DNA of 64,000 nucleotides from contig JAINUG010000135.1 of assembly GCA_029706075.1 (NCBI GenBank), positions 931,501 to 995,500 on the forward strand, written 5' to 3'. Position numbers and translations under genes: made by a program. The notes beneath the pieces are model-generated. The model was given only the letters and a program-made list of their open reading frames with translations, had not been told where the DNA came from and ran no database searches. Positions within the stretch are counted from its first letter, which is position 1. Each line of letters starts with the position of its first letter. Shown here one piece after another: positions 29,967-41,914 of this stretch. Source of the DNA: Aldrovandia affinis. Lineage: Eukaryota > Chordata > Actinopteri > Notacanthiformes > Halosauridae.

Positions 29967-32364
29967 TATTATATACCCGTATATACAGGACAATGATCAG
30001 TGATGGACCTCTTGTGCACTTCTTCTGGAGATGGCTTAGGAAATGGTTGTTTAAATCTGATGTGAAACCATTTCCGTATCAGCAAGCTATATAAAATATA
30101 GATGTATAGACTCATATCTAGTTTTAAAACTGCAAATCAACATAAAAAGCACAATTGTAAGGACAGCTTCATTTTCTTCACATTATGCTCACATATGTCA
30201 CAGGGGGAGGTTTATTCTTCTTGTTTTTTTTAAAGATAAAGGACAGTCATCATGAGAAAAGGATTTTCATTAAACATTCCATGGCAGTTACCAGCATGCA
30301 GTGCTCCCTCATCTCTCCCCCACAGTGGGACAGCCCATTGATGCGCACCTGACAATTCTGCTGGTGTGGAAATGAGTCGCAGCTCCCTGTGGATGGAGGA
30401 AAACATGATCAAACCCCCATCGAGCCCGGGGTCGCTGCGCGAAAATCCCATTACGTCTCCCCTGCGGAGGCAGACAATGGCTGACACGGCAGCCGATTGG
30501 GGGGCTCCCCGTCCCACCACTCCCGGCACGCTGTGATGCGCGATCGTTCTGCTCCCATTTCAGGTTTTTACAAAAAAAAACTAAAAAACATCAGTGACAT
30601 ATGAGATACATGCGAGGGTAAGGAACAATGAGGCGGCGTGCCCTTGAAAGCAAAGCAGCGACATGAAGGAGCCACAAGAACCACAGGAAAAGGAGGGAGG
30701 GGAGTCACTGTCAACCGGACACATTTTCCTCGCAGAGGGGGAAAGCAACCCTTGTAGCTTACCCCGCTAGCTTTATTCTCTCTCCAAAAAAAATAAAACA
30801 ATTACGAGACGAGCCGAGGTCATAGAGTTATAAAGTTCCAAGAGAAAGCACTTCACATCTTTCCAATTGTTTACGTCTGTGAATGTATGGAGGCCGCCAC
30901 TGAGGTGTTTCCATCTTCTTGTTGGAAGTTTTCTTCTCCTGTTGAAACATTAATGGTTTCGGCTACCTGTGCTCCCAGAGTGTTTGTTCCCTCAACTAAC
31001 ACCATAAAAATAAGATACTTTGACCAACACATTCTAAATGTAGTGTTGCCTGCTGTGCAGGCATGTTTAGTCGCTAAGAATTAGCCAGTGGAAGTCCGAT
31101 TACGTTTTGGAAATGCGATGGTAAAGGGAGACTATAATTCTATAACATTATATAATATGTCTATAATAAATAACATTATGTCTATAACTATGTAATAGTT
31201 AGCAGGAATGCATATGCGATTGCCAACATTAGACAGCCTTACTTGAAAAGCATATTACAGTGGAAAATAGCTTACATAGAGCCATAAAGCAAAATCAAAG
31301 TGCAAGTGCAAAGACCATTACAGTATTACCATATACCAAAGTGTATCTAATGTTTGATGTGCGTTTCCCCAGACAAAACAGGCAGGCCTACTCACTTCTG
31401 CCAGTAGGGGGCAACATGGATTTTAAGACCAGATACATTCTATAGATAAACATACTATCATTCTAGGGTACCAGAAACAGGGAGTGAAATTGACTAGTCC
31501 CACACAAGGTTAGAACCGCTGACCCTGCCTGTGCCCCCCCCCGCCACCCACCCCCCAGCGTAGAAGGCAACAATGGCATTTGCATGGCTGGTGCCAGGGG
31601 TGCTGGCATTCTGTAATGAGATGTGAAGCCATCTGTTCTGACATCTTTGGAAGACTGAAGACACCGTATGCTACCCTGGGTGATTACAACTCAAGGCACA
31701 CACATTGGCAAGGTGACTGCCAGCTTGTACTCTATTCTGCAATTTCTCTCTTCTGTCTGCCGCCTCGATCAATGTTTCCTTCTGCGCCTCGCCTTCCAAA
31801 ATAATAATAACGTTAAAAAAAGCTTGCATAAATAAACAGCGAGGGGGAGAATTCTGATCACTCTGGCGCAAAACTCATCACAGGAGGAAAGGGATGAGGA
31901 AAGAATTCCAATAATGAAACAAAAGGGCTTGAAACAAATTAAGTTAATATGCGGCGTGATATTAACAGAATGCCACCAGCGCGGCAGGGCTTTTGGTGTG
32001 TTTCTGTGCTTTTCTGATGATGGATGTGCACATGAATAATTATGATGGACATTTAGATAATGCCAAACTTATTCAGTGGAGGCTGCAAATAGTACATGCT
32101 AACTAATGAGCCAAGAGCACGCTCTATTTTTGTAGAAACACTGGCAAAGATTCTCCTCCTCCAATATGACTCACCATTATGCAACATGAGATGAAGTTGA
32201 AATCTCTCTTTTTTGAAGCTCTCAAAAAAAAAATACTCCATCCCAAATTATGCACACCGTTGGGAAAGATGAGCAAATCAGGCTGTATAAACTAAACGAT
32301 ACAGGTAATGAGCTATAACATATGCTCTAAAAAATGGGAAGATGATATTATTTCATGCTAATAT
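29967..32364. other. Unassigned intergenic DNA
   Basis: The part at 30270-30545 is an island of mixed composition with little low-complexity sequence, a candidate conserved non-coding element by look only. The part at 30560-30800 is purine-rich. The part at 31500-32060 is again balanced. No exon is supported; frames of 60-99 codons here have no domain. Confidence 0.5.
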
Positions 32365-32575
32365 AATTGTTCACAGAAAAAGTTATTTGTCAAAAGTTCT
32401 GTCTTTGTCACTGAAGCTCCTGCCAAGCCTGCCCCAAGAATCACCCCTCTTTCAAAGTCACTGAAATCTCTTCTTGCCATGGTAGCCAAAATAATGGGCA
32501 AGTGGGTACGGGATGTTAATGCCTTAATTAACTCAGGAACCACACCTGTGTAGAAGCACCTGCTTTAAATATATT
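32365..32575 (-). mobile_element. Tc1-type transposon, 5' fragment
   Basis: The minus strand gives AGGTGTGGTTCCTGAGTTAA and CATTATTTTGGCTACCATGG, then a transposase N-terminus MARRDFSDFERGVILGAGLA (from 32481 down) with GASVTKTELL. This is the helix-turn-helix DNA-binding start. It stops near 32365, so only the 5' quarter remains. It belongs to the same broad family as 14785 and 40767, and abuts a different Tc1 element. Confidence 0.82.
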
Positions 32576-32960
32576 CAGTCAAGCCGGAAAGTCTGCACAC
32601 CCCTTTCACCCTCTCCATGTTTCATTGCGTTACAGACTTATTCTACAATAGATTGAATTCAGACCTTTTTGGTAGTGGCTAGACGGAAGCTACTCCTGAG
32701 TGAAAGGCATATGACAGCCCACCTGGAGTTCGCCAAATGGCACTTAAAGGACTCTAAGAGCATCAGGAAAAAGATTCTCCGGTCTGATGAGACACAAATT
32801 GAACTTTTTGGCCTGAATGCCAAGTGCTACCATAAAGGTCTGATTGATGGAGTGCTGCAGAGATGTTTGTCCTTCTACCAGGTTCTCCTATCGCTGCAGA
32901 GGAACTCTGAAGCTCTCTTAGAGTGGCCATTGGGTTCTTGGTCACCTCCCTGACTAAGAC
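32576..32960 (-). mobile_element. Tc1-type transposon remnant with internally inverted transposase segment
   Basis: The left part (32576-32660) resembles a Tc1 end (AAGCCGGAAAGTCTGCACAC, then CCCCTTTCACCC). Next, 32665-32834 on the plus strand encodes VVARRKLLLSERHMTAHLEF and KKILRSDETQIELFGLNAK, with SDE holding the first catalytic Asp. The adjoining 32836-32960 encodes, on the minus strand, LVREVTKNPMATLRELQSSS and ISAALHQSDLYG. In an intact protein the second block directly precedes the first on one strand. Here the two are head-to-head, so about 170 bp has been inverted. Confidence 0.8.
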
Positions 32961-34073
32961 CATTCTTGCCCGGTTACTGTATAGTAACAGTATTTTATTC
33001 CATCACGTGCACATTTTATTGTCAAACTTTCATGTTTTATAAGATGCATATGTGTTGATAATTATCTCAGAGAATTTGAAATAGTTAAATTGTAAAGTGT
33101 TCTGTTCTGGAGTGTACACATTTATAAATATGGAAAATGTTCTCATCCAGAATTGCAAGACTGGGATAGAAATATAAAACAGAAATCGCAGGAGCAATAC
33201 GAAAAAGGGCATCGGTACAGAACAGCCAGTAGTATCATAATAAGCATCAAGCTGAAAAACAGTAGTCAAACATGAGCATGAAAGTGTAATTGGTTCAGCA
33301 TATATCTAACAGTTAGCCTTAAGCACAGCCTGACCTTATACGATGGTGTTCACATAGTGGCAAACCATTATCCATAAGAGCAGTGTTTCCATATACAGTG
33401 AACTTGTAATCATACAACAGTTTTTCTAGAGACTGAAAACTATTTGCTAGAGTGACAGAACTATAGGAGATTTCACTTAGGGAAGACTAGTGTTATTTAT
33501 GTATTTGCTTTGCCAAACACAACAGAGTTTTGTCCTCAAATGCAAAGCTCTTTGAAGGAACTCCTACTGTTCATGAATTTTTGCCCTACTGTGAGACTGC
33601 TAAGAAGGGCTTCTTGATTTAATCAGTCTTAAATTGCAGCAGAAACCACCAGGGAAATGGGGAGGGAATTAATGACTGAGTAGCCAGAAGCCAGAATGTG
33701 TGCTTTTGTGTTTGCAGGTGTCTAATTATAGGCCACTAAGTTTTTCTACACTAATGACTTGCTAGATGCTGAATTTCATTAACAAGTGTTTTAAGTAAAT
33801 GTTTGAGTTTGCAGAAAATAAGTTTGGAATTACTAATCTGTTCCTAATTACTTGAATGAAAACATTTTCTTACTATTGGGAACTCACCTTTGTGTGTAGC
33901 TGTGTGCAGTGAGTTTGTCTGGGAGATATCCTGCCACTGGTGTCTAATTAAAAAGAAATGTGAAAGATTTCACACCTTTATTTTTTTTAAATAGCCATAG
34001 CCAGCTTATAACTATGTAAGGATGTTTTGTTGATCAAGTTATTAACATGGTTACTGAAATAGGTATACAGAAG
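32961..34073. other. Unassigned intergenic DNA
   Basis: No gene or repeat is recognised. Several TCTAATTA and CCTAATTAC words occur at 33720-33860. This is common in AT-rich DNA and is not evidence of function by itself. Confidence 0.55.
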
Positions 34074-34157
34074 TACAGTCAGGCCCAAATGTTTGGCACC
34101 CTTGATGAAAATGTGCAAAAAAGACTGTAGTAAACAAATGCTGAGATATATTGCAAT

Positions 34158-34740
34158 TTATTGCATGTGGAAAATATTTTGCTTTATTAACGATTCAATG
34201 GAATCAACCAAAATAACGGGACTGAACCTATTTCTATCATGTTTAAAAAGGCTGGAAAACACATTTGGAGAGATCTTGGTCCACTCCTCCATGCAGAACC
34301 TTTCAAGATCCTCGATATCCTTAGGTTTGCGCTTATGGACTGCACTCTTCAATCTTCGCACTATTCACTCTTCAATTTAGACTTTTTTTTAATAGGGTTT
34401 AAGTTTGGAGACTGAGATAGCCATTGCAAAATATTGATTTCATATTGAACCATTTTTGTGTTGATTTTGAGGTATGTTTTGGGTAATTGTCTTGTTGGAA
34501 AGTCCACCTATGGCTAAGTCTCAGCTTCCTGGCAGAGGCAACCAGTTTTTGCATAAAATGTCCCGGTACTTGGTGGAATTTATTATGCCATTGGTCTTAA
34601 CAAGAGCACTGGACCACTGGCAGCAAGAAAGGCCCCAAACATCAAACCACCACAGTTCTTGAGTTCTTGAACTGTGGTCCTTATGGTCTTCTTTGCTTCC
34701 CTCGCCATCTTCCTCACTGTGTGTGTGGACTTGCATGCTC
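34158..34740 (-). pseudogene. Tc1-type transposase C-terminal half, frameshifted
   Basis: The pieces lie in order on the minus strand in different frames: a VWG-like block near 34645-34630, LVKTNGIINSTKYRDIL, then RRLKSAVHKRKPKDIEDLER and HDRNRFSPVILVDSIES. The block expected to carry the third catalytic acid is degraded. It encodes no active enzyme. Confidence 0.75.
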
Positions 34741-34878
34741 TTCCTGGCAAGTTTGAAACTGTTCCAGATGTTTACCTAACAGTGGTTAGTAGTATGTTTA
34801 ACCAGATATGTACTTTTTTGTACCCATTACCTGACTTGTGTGCATCAACAACCACCTGTCTCTTTTGATTTGACAGTT

Positions 34879-35614
34879 TATTACGACCCCGAGGTGTTTA
34901 GGGGTACTGGGGAGATCATAACATAAAATAAATTAAATAAGGAATCGGGTGATGAACAAAGTGGGTGTAAATAATAAAGGCAAGAGGGAAGGTGCAGTCG
35001 GTGTTTATATACATATATATGTGACAGTAGTGAGGCTATTTACATTTATACAAAAGTTAAATACAAACACAAAGACACAAGGCCAAGGGACACGGATGTT
35101 GCCAAAGAAATGAACTTAATCAAACAAAACAGGGCTAGCTACAAACAAAATCTAGGATAGGCTAACTATCTAAACTTTTATACAAAACAAAAGTCTACCT
35201 ATCTAATCTACACTAGCTACCCATAAACAAAGGTACACAGATGGCAACCACCCCTTTCCTAATGTGTCTATACACAGAATTGACCTACGAATGAAAATGT
35301 ATAGAGGCCTCCCTCTTACCTATCCCAAGACCTATGTGGGAACAAACAGGGATTACAACCATACACTTTCAGTCTTTCAGTCTCTGTCTTTCACACTCTC
35401 TCTCTCTCAAACACACAGCAGAAACAAAAGGCAGCCTCCTTGCAGGAAGCAGTCACTGGGTTTTTATGGAGGGGCAGGTGATTGATGGAGGCGGGACCAG
35501 GACATACAAATGATTGACAGCGGGGAAGGCGTATGGAATGGTGGATGGCACTCCTGCAGAACAACACGGAGAAACAAAGAGAAAGACAAGAACACACTCA
35601 CGTGGAACGTAACA
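34879..35614 (-). mobile_element. Solo LTR of a Ty3/gypsy-type retrotransposon (736 bp)
   Basis: On the minus strand it begins TGTTACGTTCCACG (35614 down) and ends GGGGTCGTAATA, a one-base change from the expected inverted CGTAACA end. The exact 5-bp repeats cagtt at 34874-34878 and 35615-35619 are the target duplication. A TATA-like CATAAAAACCC lies at about 35471-35461 on the minus strand, fitting a U3 promoter. No primer site, gag or pol lies next to it, so it is a solo LTR. The 5-bp duplication and the TGTTACG/CGTAACA ends suit the gypsy superfamily, but this is inference. Confidence 0.87.
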
Positions 35615-35760
35615 CAGTTCTTTGGCTTTCCCATGGTGATGGATGACAAAGGGATTTTGCATGTGTTACCTCATTTTTATACCCTAGTGAAACAGGAAGT
35701 GATTACAGTTCCTTAAGACTGAGATCACAAGACAATCTAAATTCAGCTCTCAACATCTGC

Positions 35761-36894
35761 ACATTTAATCGTGTTTTAACCTCCCTTTTCTATATCAAAA
35801 CAAAATGGCCATGTCGGCAAATAGCCCATCTCCCCACCTTGTGTTTTAAATGTTCAGCTTTATATGTATTATAAAAATGTAAATGGGTATTAATAGAATT
35901 CACAGGCAAATGTATGCTTGCCTATGTATATGGTGAAGGTGACTCCTTGACATGACTTTTTCCACTCGTCCTTACAGTGTTCTCAGAATAAATGCATTTC
36001 ATTTGTGTTCAATTGCATTTTACACCTGATTATTCCACATTAGCCTTTCTCTGCATCCATCCGCATCTGAGAAAAGTTCCACCACTGATTGCAAAGTGGA
36101 ACAAACACATCGACAAATATGCTCCCTCTCAACAGATGAGTTCAGCCCCCATCGCCCCTGGCATTACATTTCATATCTGTCCATGCAGAAAGCTTGCCAA
36201 ACTAGTAGCATCTCAACCTGTGGTAATCAGCATCAGTGAAGCATTGCGGAGCCCACGAGAATCAGGCTTTCCCTAATTGCATTTTTCCTAATTAAATGGT
36301 GTAGGCCAAGGTTTCTGCAAGTCATTGGTGGTGCCTTTGTCACAGCTGTCTAGAAGAATCTTCTGTGGTGGGCCTTTCAGCTCATTTCATTGTTCTCTTT
36401 CTCCCTTTGCACTTTAGTTGGTAGTGCAAAGCTATGTAAAGTAATTCCAGCACTTCTTGTGATCGTATGGATCCATCTGAATTAGAATGAGAACATTGTT
36501 TGTTTTCACCCTGACTCTGAATTTCAGCGTTTGCTGCATCCTCCTAAAGAGTGGTGCTTCAAACAAAACAAAACCAAAAAAATAGATACTGATGGGGTTT
36601 GGTTATAGTTATTAATTCCCATGAAAATAAAGCGTCATCAAAATCCCGCCGTGAAACTGTGCTTGTTAACTTTCATTTCAGTTGTTCTGCCAAAGGGCAA
36701 GTGGGTGGCATACATTCTATTCTGTGCTATTCTGTTTGTGGATTTGAAAAAAAGGAGAAAAGAAACAATCGATCTGACAAGATTAGATTCAGTTCGAAGC
36801 AATTATTCCATGACATTTTGCCATTGTAGCAACAACATCGTACACTAGGGACAACATCATTTTGATTTAGTTTAATACGTGCTATTTTCCCCCC
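35761..36894. other. Unassigned intergenic DNA, quiet block at 35990-36310
   Basis: The part at 35990-36310 lacks low-complexity runs and repeats and ends with TTTCCCTAATTGCATTTTTC, then CTAATTAAATGG. It is a candidate conserved non-coding element by look only. No gene is seen. Confidence 0.5.
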
Positions 36895-37610
36895 CAAAAA
36901 AGATGTGTCAAAATGATTCACACCCCTGTTTTCAGTACCCTGTTTACACCCTCCATTCATAAGGATAACACTACTGAATCCCCTTCTATACTGTTTCGTG
37001 AGATTGGTGAACATAATCAGTGGATCTTTGACCATTTTGATCTTTGACCTTTGATAGAACCTTTCAACATCCTTCTGATCCTTTGGTCTGCGCTTATGGA
37101 TTGCCCTCTTCAATTAAAGCCTCACATTTTCAATCGGGTTAAAGTCTGGGACTGAAATGGCCATTACAAAACAGTAATTGTGTGGTCAGTTTCAGCTTCC
37201 TGGCAGAGGGAGACAGGTTTCTGGTACTTGCTGGAGTTCATGATTCCAATGACCTTAACAAGAACCCCAGGAAACAACCCCACTGTAGGTATGGCTGTCT
37301 TTTCAACATCAACATCAACACCAAACCCACCACTGGTGTGCCTGGCCAAAAAGCAAAATTTTGGTCTCATCGGACCATAACACCTGATTCTAAATGAAGT
37401 TCCAATGGCATTCCAACGCTTCACTGTGCGTGGAGGCAAGATGCACTTGCATCCTCTACCAGGCAGTTTTGCCATTGTTCCAGTGGTTTTAAATGTCTTA
37501 ATTATTGACTTAATAGTGGAAAGTGGTATCTTTTTTTTTTAACCCTCTCCTGAATTGGACAACAATGCTTTGTCCTTTCATTTCCCCATGGCAATGGATG
37601 ACACATGTCT
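36895..37610 (-). mobile_element. Tc1-type transposon remnant
   Basis: The minus strand encodes MKRAIHKRRPKDQKDVERFY (37113 down) as C-terminus and, upstream, RWNAIGTSFRIRCYGPMRPK (37440-37380), GLFPGVLVKVIGIMNSSKYQ (about 37283-37222) and KLPGRGCKCILPPRTVKRW. The plus-strand words CAAAATGATTCACACCCCTG (36908-36927) and TTTCCCCATGGCAATGGATG mark the same layout as 34074-35760. Terminal repeats are not clear. Several stops and shifts are present. Confidence 0.8.
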
Positions 37611-40600
37611 TGTTCATCAAAAATATATTTTTTTATTAGATTTTTTCAATTTTATCAGTATAAAAATGTATATTTTGAGCATTGTGCATAGCCCATTACC
37701 TGTATTGTTGAACTTATACAGCGTTCTTTGCTCATGTTTATCAATGGCGTGAATAATTTGAGGGCACTGTGCAATAATTGTTTATGGATTATCCGTCGTA
37801 TCTCTAAACCAAGCGATGGCTTCCAACCAGGCATCAGGGATACACGATTAATGGCAGAAGTAAGAAAATTAAATGGATGGTCAATTCATGTAGTTTTACC
37901 GTTATTATTTATTGTGTTATATATTTTCCCTTAGTTTGAGAAATTATTTTGCCATTGGATTATTACCCCTTTGAACAACCTGTAAAAGAGGTTGCTTAAA
38001 TAGTTTGTGTTATTACTACTACTAATACTTCCACCACAACTACCACTACCATTACTATGAACAATAATTGTAATAATACTAATGACAATAGTTTATTATC
38101 AGTTTGAGAAAAAAATAGGTAGATAAAGAATGCAGAAGATCTCCTTCCCTGTCCACTGGCATGTCTGTGTACATGCTTCTCTCAACCTGGGGATGCCCTG
38201 CAATTTCCAAAAGTTCCAAAAGCCTCCCTTTTCAAATAGGTATTGCAGTACATTACCTGCATATATAGGGCATAATTCTCCAAGACCTGGTTATTAAGTT
38301 GTCTTTGAAAAATGCCTTTATCCTATTATAATTGTAAAGAATTGGATTATGTAAAGGGACATGCGTCAGACTCCCTTGGATACCAAGATGATTCAAATTC
38401 CCTGCCACACAAAGCTGAACACATCAATGGTAAAAATGAATGGAAATTATGCATTTAAAAAAGTTATTGAAGCACTCTTATTCTTATGTGGAGAAAAATA
38501 GTTCTTTGAATATTAGGTTGATAAAGTTGAGAAATGTGATACATTTCCTCCCTCTTTTATCTAGTTTGCTTTGTTTGAATTGCAATACAGAGCACTGTGC
38601 AGGGGTGGTTTGATGAAAGCAAAATATTCTGTCTGTCTACACACACAGAAATGGAATTTTTACATTGTTAGAATAGATTTTTTTCTTTTTTACAGCGTAC
38701 TTCTCTTTTATGAGTAATGCTCATAAAAGTTGACTTAATGGGACTAGCTCATATCTTGAATTATCATTCAACTTCTGATGTTATTATTATTTGTTTGCCT
38801 TTAAAGTTTTACCCCAAACCTCATATTTTGACCACTGTACGTGCCACTTTTACGAGATACCTGTAAATCTGCCATTGGCTCCAGTCTAGCAACAACAACA
38901 AAAAACTTTTTAAAGCGCGTGCTGGGTTCTTCATTTGTACCTGTCAGAAACGGGACTCTTGCCTTGACTTTTTTATACCAAAATCCAATGGCCTGTGCGA
39001 AAGCAATTTCAGAGCTACTTGAGCTTCCCTTTGGGAAGTCCATAACAGTGTATTTACATCTCGCACGGAAAATCCCCGACCATGCAAAGCCAGTGGAGGA
39101 GGAGCTACATTTTTCCTTTGCTTCTAGAAACAGTTTGTGGGTATTATCTGGAACATGAACCTTCCATTGAATCAGAGGCCGTGATAATAGACTGAGGTAG
39201 TGTGGCTACTCCTCGCCCAATAGAAATGCAGCTTCATACAGCATACATTCTCTCACATTATTCAAGAATTCTATTCATGGTTTTGATCTTTCCGCATTGT
39301 GGAAACCCAAATGCTCAAGGGTCATATGGTTTAGTGCCAACTTCTGCTCTTAATTATTTTATTATTGAATCATTTCAGCTTCAAAATAACATTTCTTTGA
39401 ATTTGTAAATCTCACAAAGATTTTGTTTGTGCCCAATAATAACACACTGTGTCACAGTGTACTTATTATTTAAATATAGCTATATGGCTAATTAGTTATT
39501 TGACTCAATACAGTATACACACCTACTTGTCAGGTTTATTGGGTAAAACCTGCAAGCAGTACAATAATTTTTCTTTCATTATATTGAGGGCATATGAATA
39601 CACAGAGATATTTTAGAAGTTAGAATTTAAAAGACGGGTGGTGGGGTGCGAGAGGAGCCACTTAGGGGGGTGTGCAGGCATTGGGGCATTCTACCATTTT
39701 CAAATGAAATCAAGTCCTTGAACCACCAATTGTATCTGGTTAAAAAAATGAAAGGATCAAAGTGATTCACTTGGTATACAGAAGCAATTTGAAGCAGGTT
39801 CTCTCATTCCAACACAGTAAATGTTGTTTACTTTGCCTGAGGGGCCTAGCTGGTGGGGAAACAATTGTATTTATTCGAATTCTATATGCTCTTTCAGACA
39901 GACCTTCTCACATCGTCTTCCATTGCTCTTGGTGTTTGTTACTTGAGCCAATTTTGAAAGCTTACGCTTATTAGGTTCAATTTTTGTAAGAACATACTGG
40001 AGTTGAGTTAATGCCAGCTGAAAAAAGGAAAATTCTAAGATTTCAAGTGTGCCAGAATTCCGCTCAGGAACATCTATGCTGGTGTAACAATGTACTGGAT
40101 AGCAAATACCAGACAAAGAAAAAAAAAATTACAACAACTTACAACAGACACTGTTCATTTGCTGTTCCTCACAATCTTATTAAAAGGAGGATTACACTGC
40201 AAAGGTGATGTTGACAGATTGAACAGACCTTCCTTACCAAATTAAGTTTCAGTAAGCCATGATTAAAGTTTGAGCTTTCTGGACTCCTGCTGCTTTTAAT
40301 TTAATTTCAATTTAAAAGTGACTCTGACTAACATTCTTGTGCGTGTTCATTTAATGGTAGGCCTATCTCTTTATAGGACAGGAAAGGTAGGACATACGAG
40401 TGAGAATAACACTGTATGTACTGTATATTCTATAACCGAGGGGTAAATGGACAAAAGCTTGGGGGAAACAATATATCAGTACATAAAGAAATGAAAATAC
40501 AAGTGTGTGTGTGGGTGGGTGGTAAGAATACAATTCTGATTATGGCATTTCAGTCTGGAGGGTAGTGTGAGTGGGACATAATTGGCCTTTTTGATATACA

Positions 40601-40766
40601 GTTGTCTGAACATCTTATCAATTTCCATGGCTGCTACCATTAGTTCAGATATACACTATGTATGCATGCATGCAGGGCAATTTGGCAGTGATCAACTCTT
40701 AATTTATTTTACAGAGCATTCATTGCTAGAACATAAGATGAATATGTGGTACATATGGCAACCACA
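37611..40766. other. Unassigned intergenic DNA
   Basis: Degenerate ACT/ACC/AAT trinucleotides lie at 38012-38095. A 105-codon plus frame (38841-39158) and an 80-codon minus frame overlap each other and have no recognisable domain. No gene is supported. Confidence 0.55.
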
Positions 40767-40955
40767 TATAGGTAATTGTCAAAATAAAGGAAACACTTGA
40801 AATATGAGGGATGCAAAGTATATTGAAAGCAGGTGCTTCCACACAGGTGTGGTTCCTCAGTTAATTAAGCAATTAACATTCCATTATGCTTCGAGTTGTG
40901 TATACAAATGCTGGGCAGGCCCGATTGCCCATTATTTTGGCTACCAATTGGCTCA
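40767..40955 (+). mobile_element. Tc1-type transposon, 5' terminal fragment
   Basis: It starts with TATAGGTAATTGTCAAAATA and AAGGAAACACTTGAAATATG, then GAAAGCAGGTGCTTCCACAC, AGGTGTGGTTCCTCAGTTAA and CCATTATTTTGGCTACCA. It ends just where the transposase would start. It carries the best-preserved terminal repeat of the family represented at 14785 and 32365. Confidence 0.85.
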
Positions 40956-40991
40956 AGTTCCTCTATAGGAGACAAAATAATGAGATTTAAT

Positions 40992-41125
40992 GAGTGTGAT
41001 GTAGTAGGTAAAGCACTTGTAATCCAATCACCATTTGACTCCCAAGTCAAACATTGCAATGTACCTCAACTGAATTGCTTTGGTAAATATCCAGCAGTAT
41101 AAATTAGAATATGGAATATGTAAAT
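40992..41125 (+). mobile_element. SINE family B, degraded copy
   Basis: The head region GTGATGTAGTAGGTAAAGCA and a weak B box (CATTTGACTCCCA) are followed by TGTACCTCAACTGAATTGCT and AAATATCCAGCAGTATAAAT, collinear with the intact copy at 59326-59550. The shared 3' tail is lost. Confidence 0.68.
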
Positions 41126-41914
41126 TCATAAAGCTGGATTTGAAGCCCTAGATATGGCATCTGCAAAGAAAATATAAAGTAAATATCACAATCAAAAACA
41201 ACTAATGGAAAGCCAATATGACATTTACTACATTTAATGTTGAACATTTGTGAATATCCCTAAATATCAGTTTATCCTCATGCCACTAACGAAAGCAAAA
41301 TAACAAATAAACTAAATGTGTCATCAAAGCCCAATTCAACTTCTGCCTGCTGTCAAATGGTTACTTTTTCAGTCAAATCTTACCAATCGTTTACTGAAAT
41401 ACCATCACATTTCTGGCAAATTGCACCATTTTACAGGGAACAGTACCTGACACCCCTCATTTGCTTCGCAGTTAACAGTTGGAATTTATGCAATTACACA
41501 TTTTTAGGTGCAATTAAAACAATGCTATGTAATGTTAGGATTCCCAAACAAAGCACTAATTTCACGAATGAGTTTTCTCCAAAATAGAAAATAAAGACTT
41601 CAATCAACAATTTTACAACTAAAGAATCTTGTCAAAAACCAACCATAACTCAAACATAGAAAACAAGGGCATGATGCCTGCAGCATGACTTGCTGCCTTC
41701 CAATCTCCTCAATGTGGCACAGTCAGTTATTTTATGCAGTTCACAATTTGAGTCAGTTGCCAACAGTCCCAATTGCTTCATTCAATGCAGCTGGTGGCCA
41801 GGTGTGGGACTGCAGGCTGAAGGGAGCTGTAGTTTCTATGGCTCTAGTGGATCACAAGATTTAAAGGGACAGGCAGCCACTTCCCTGGGCTCCCTATTGT
41901 GATGCCACAATATA
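41126..41914. other. Unassigned intergenic DNA
   Basis: AT-rich DNA with no recognised gene or repeat. Confidence 0.6.

Larger units (their letters stand above)
34074..35760 (-). mobile_element. Tc1-type transposon remnant split by a solo LTR
   Basis: It starts with TACAGTCAGGCCCAAATGTT at 34074. The minus strand encodes RRLKSAVHKRKPKDIEDLER and FCMEEWTKISP (34361-34260), the transposase C-terminus, and upstream SALVKTNGIINSTKYRDIL (about 34620-34565). The reading continues across a 736-bp LTR into 35620-35700 (TTTGGCTTTCCCATGGTGAT). The second terminal repeat is not recognised, so the right border is approximate. It is related to the copy at 36895-37610. Confidence 0.82.

Noticed and set aside
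38801-39158. Overlapping 105- and 80-codon frames on opposite strands
   Set aside because: No domain, no splice signals that fit, and mutual overlap argues for chance or non-coding constraint.
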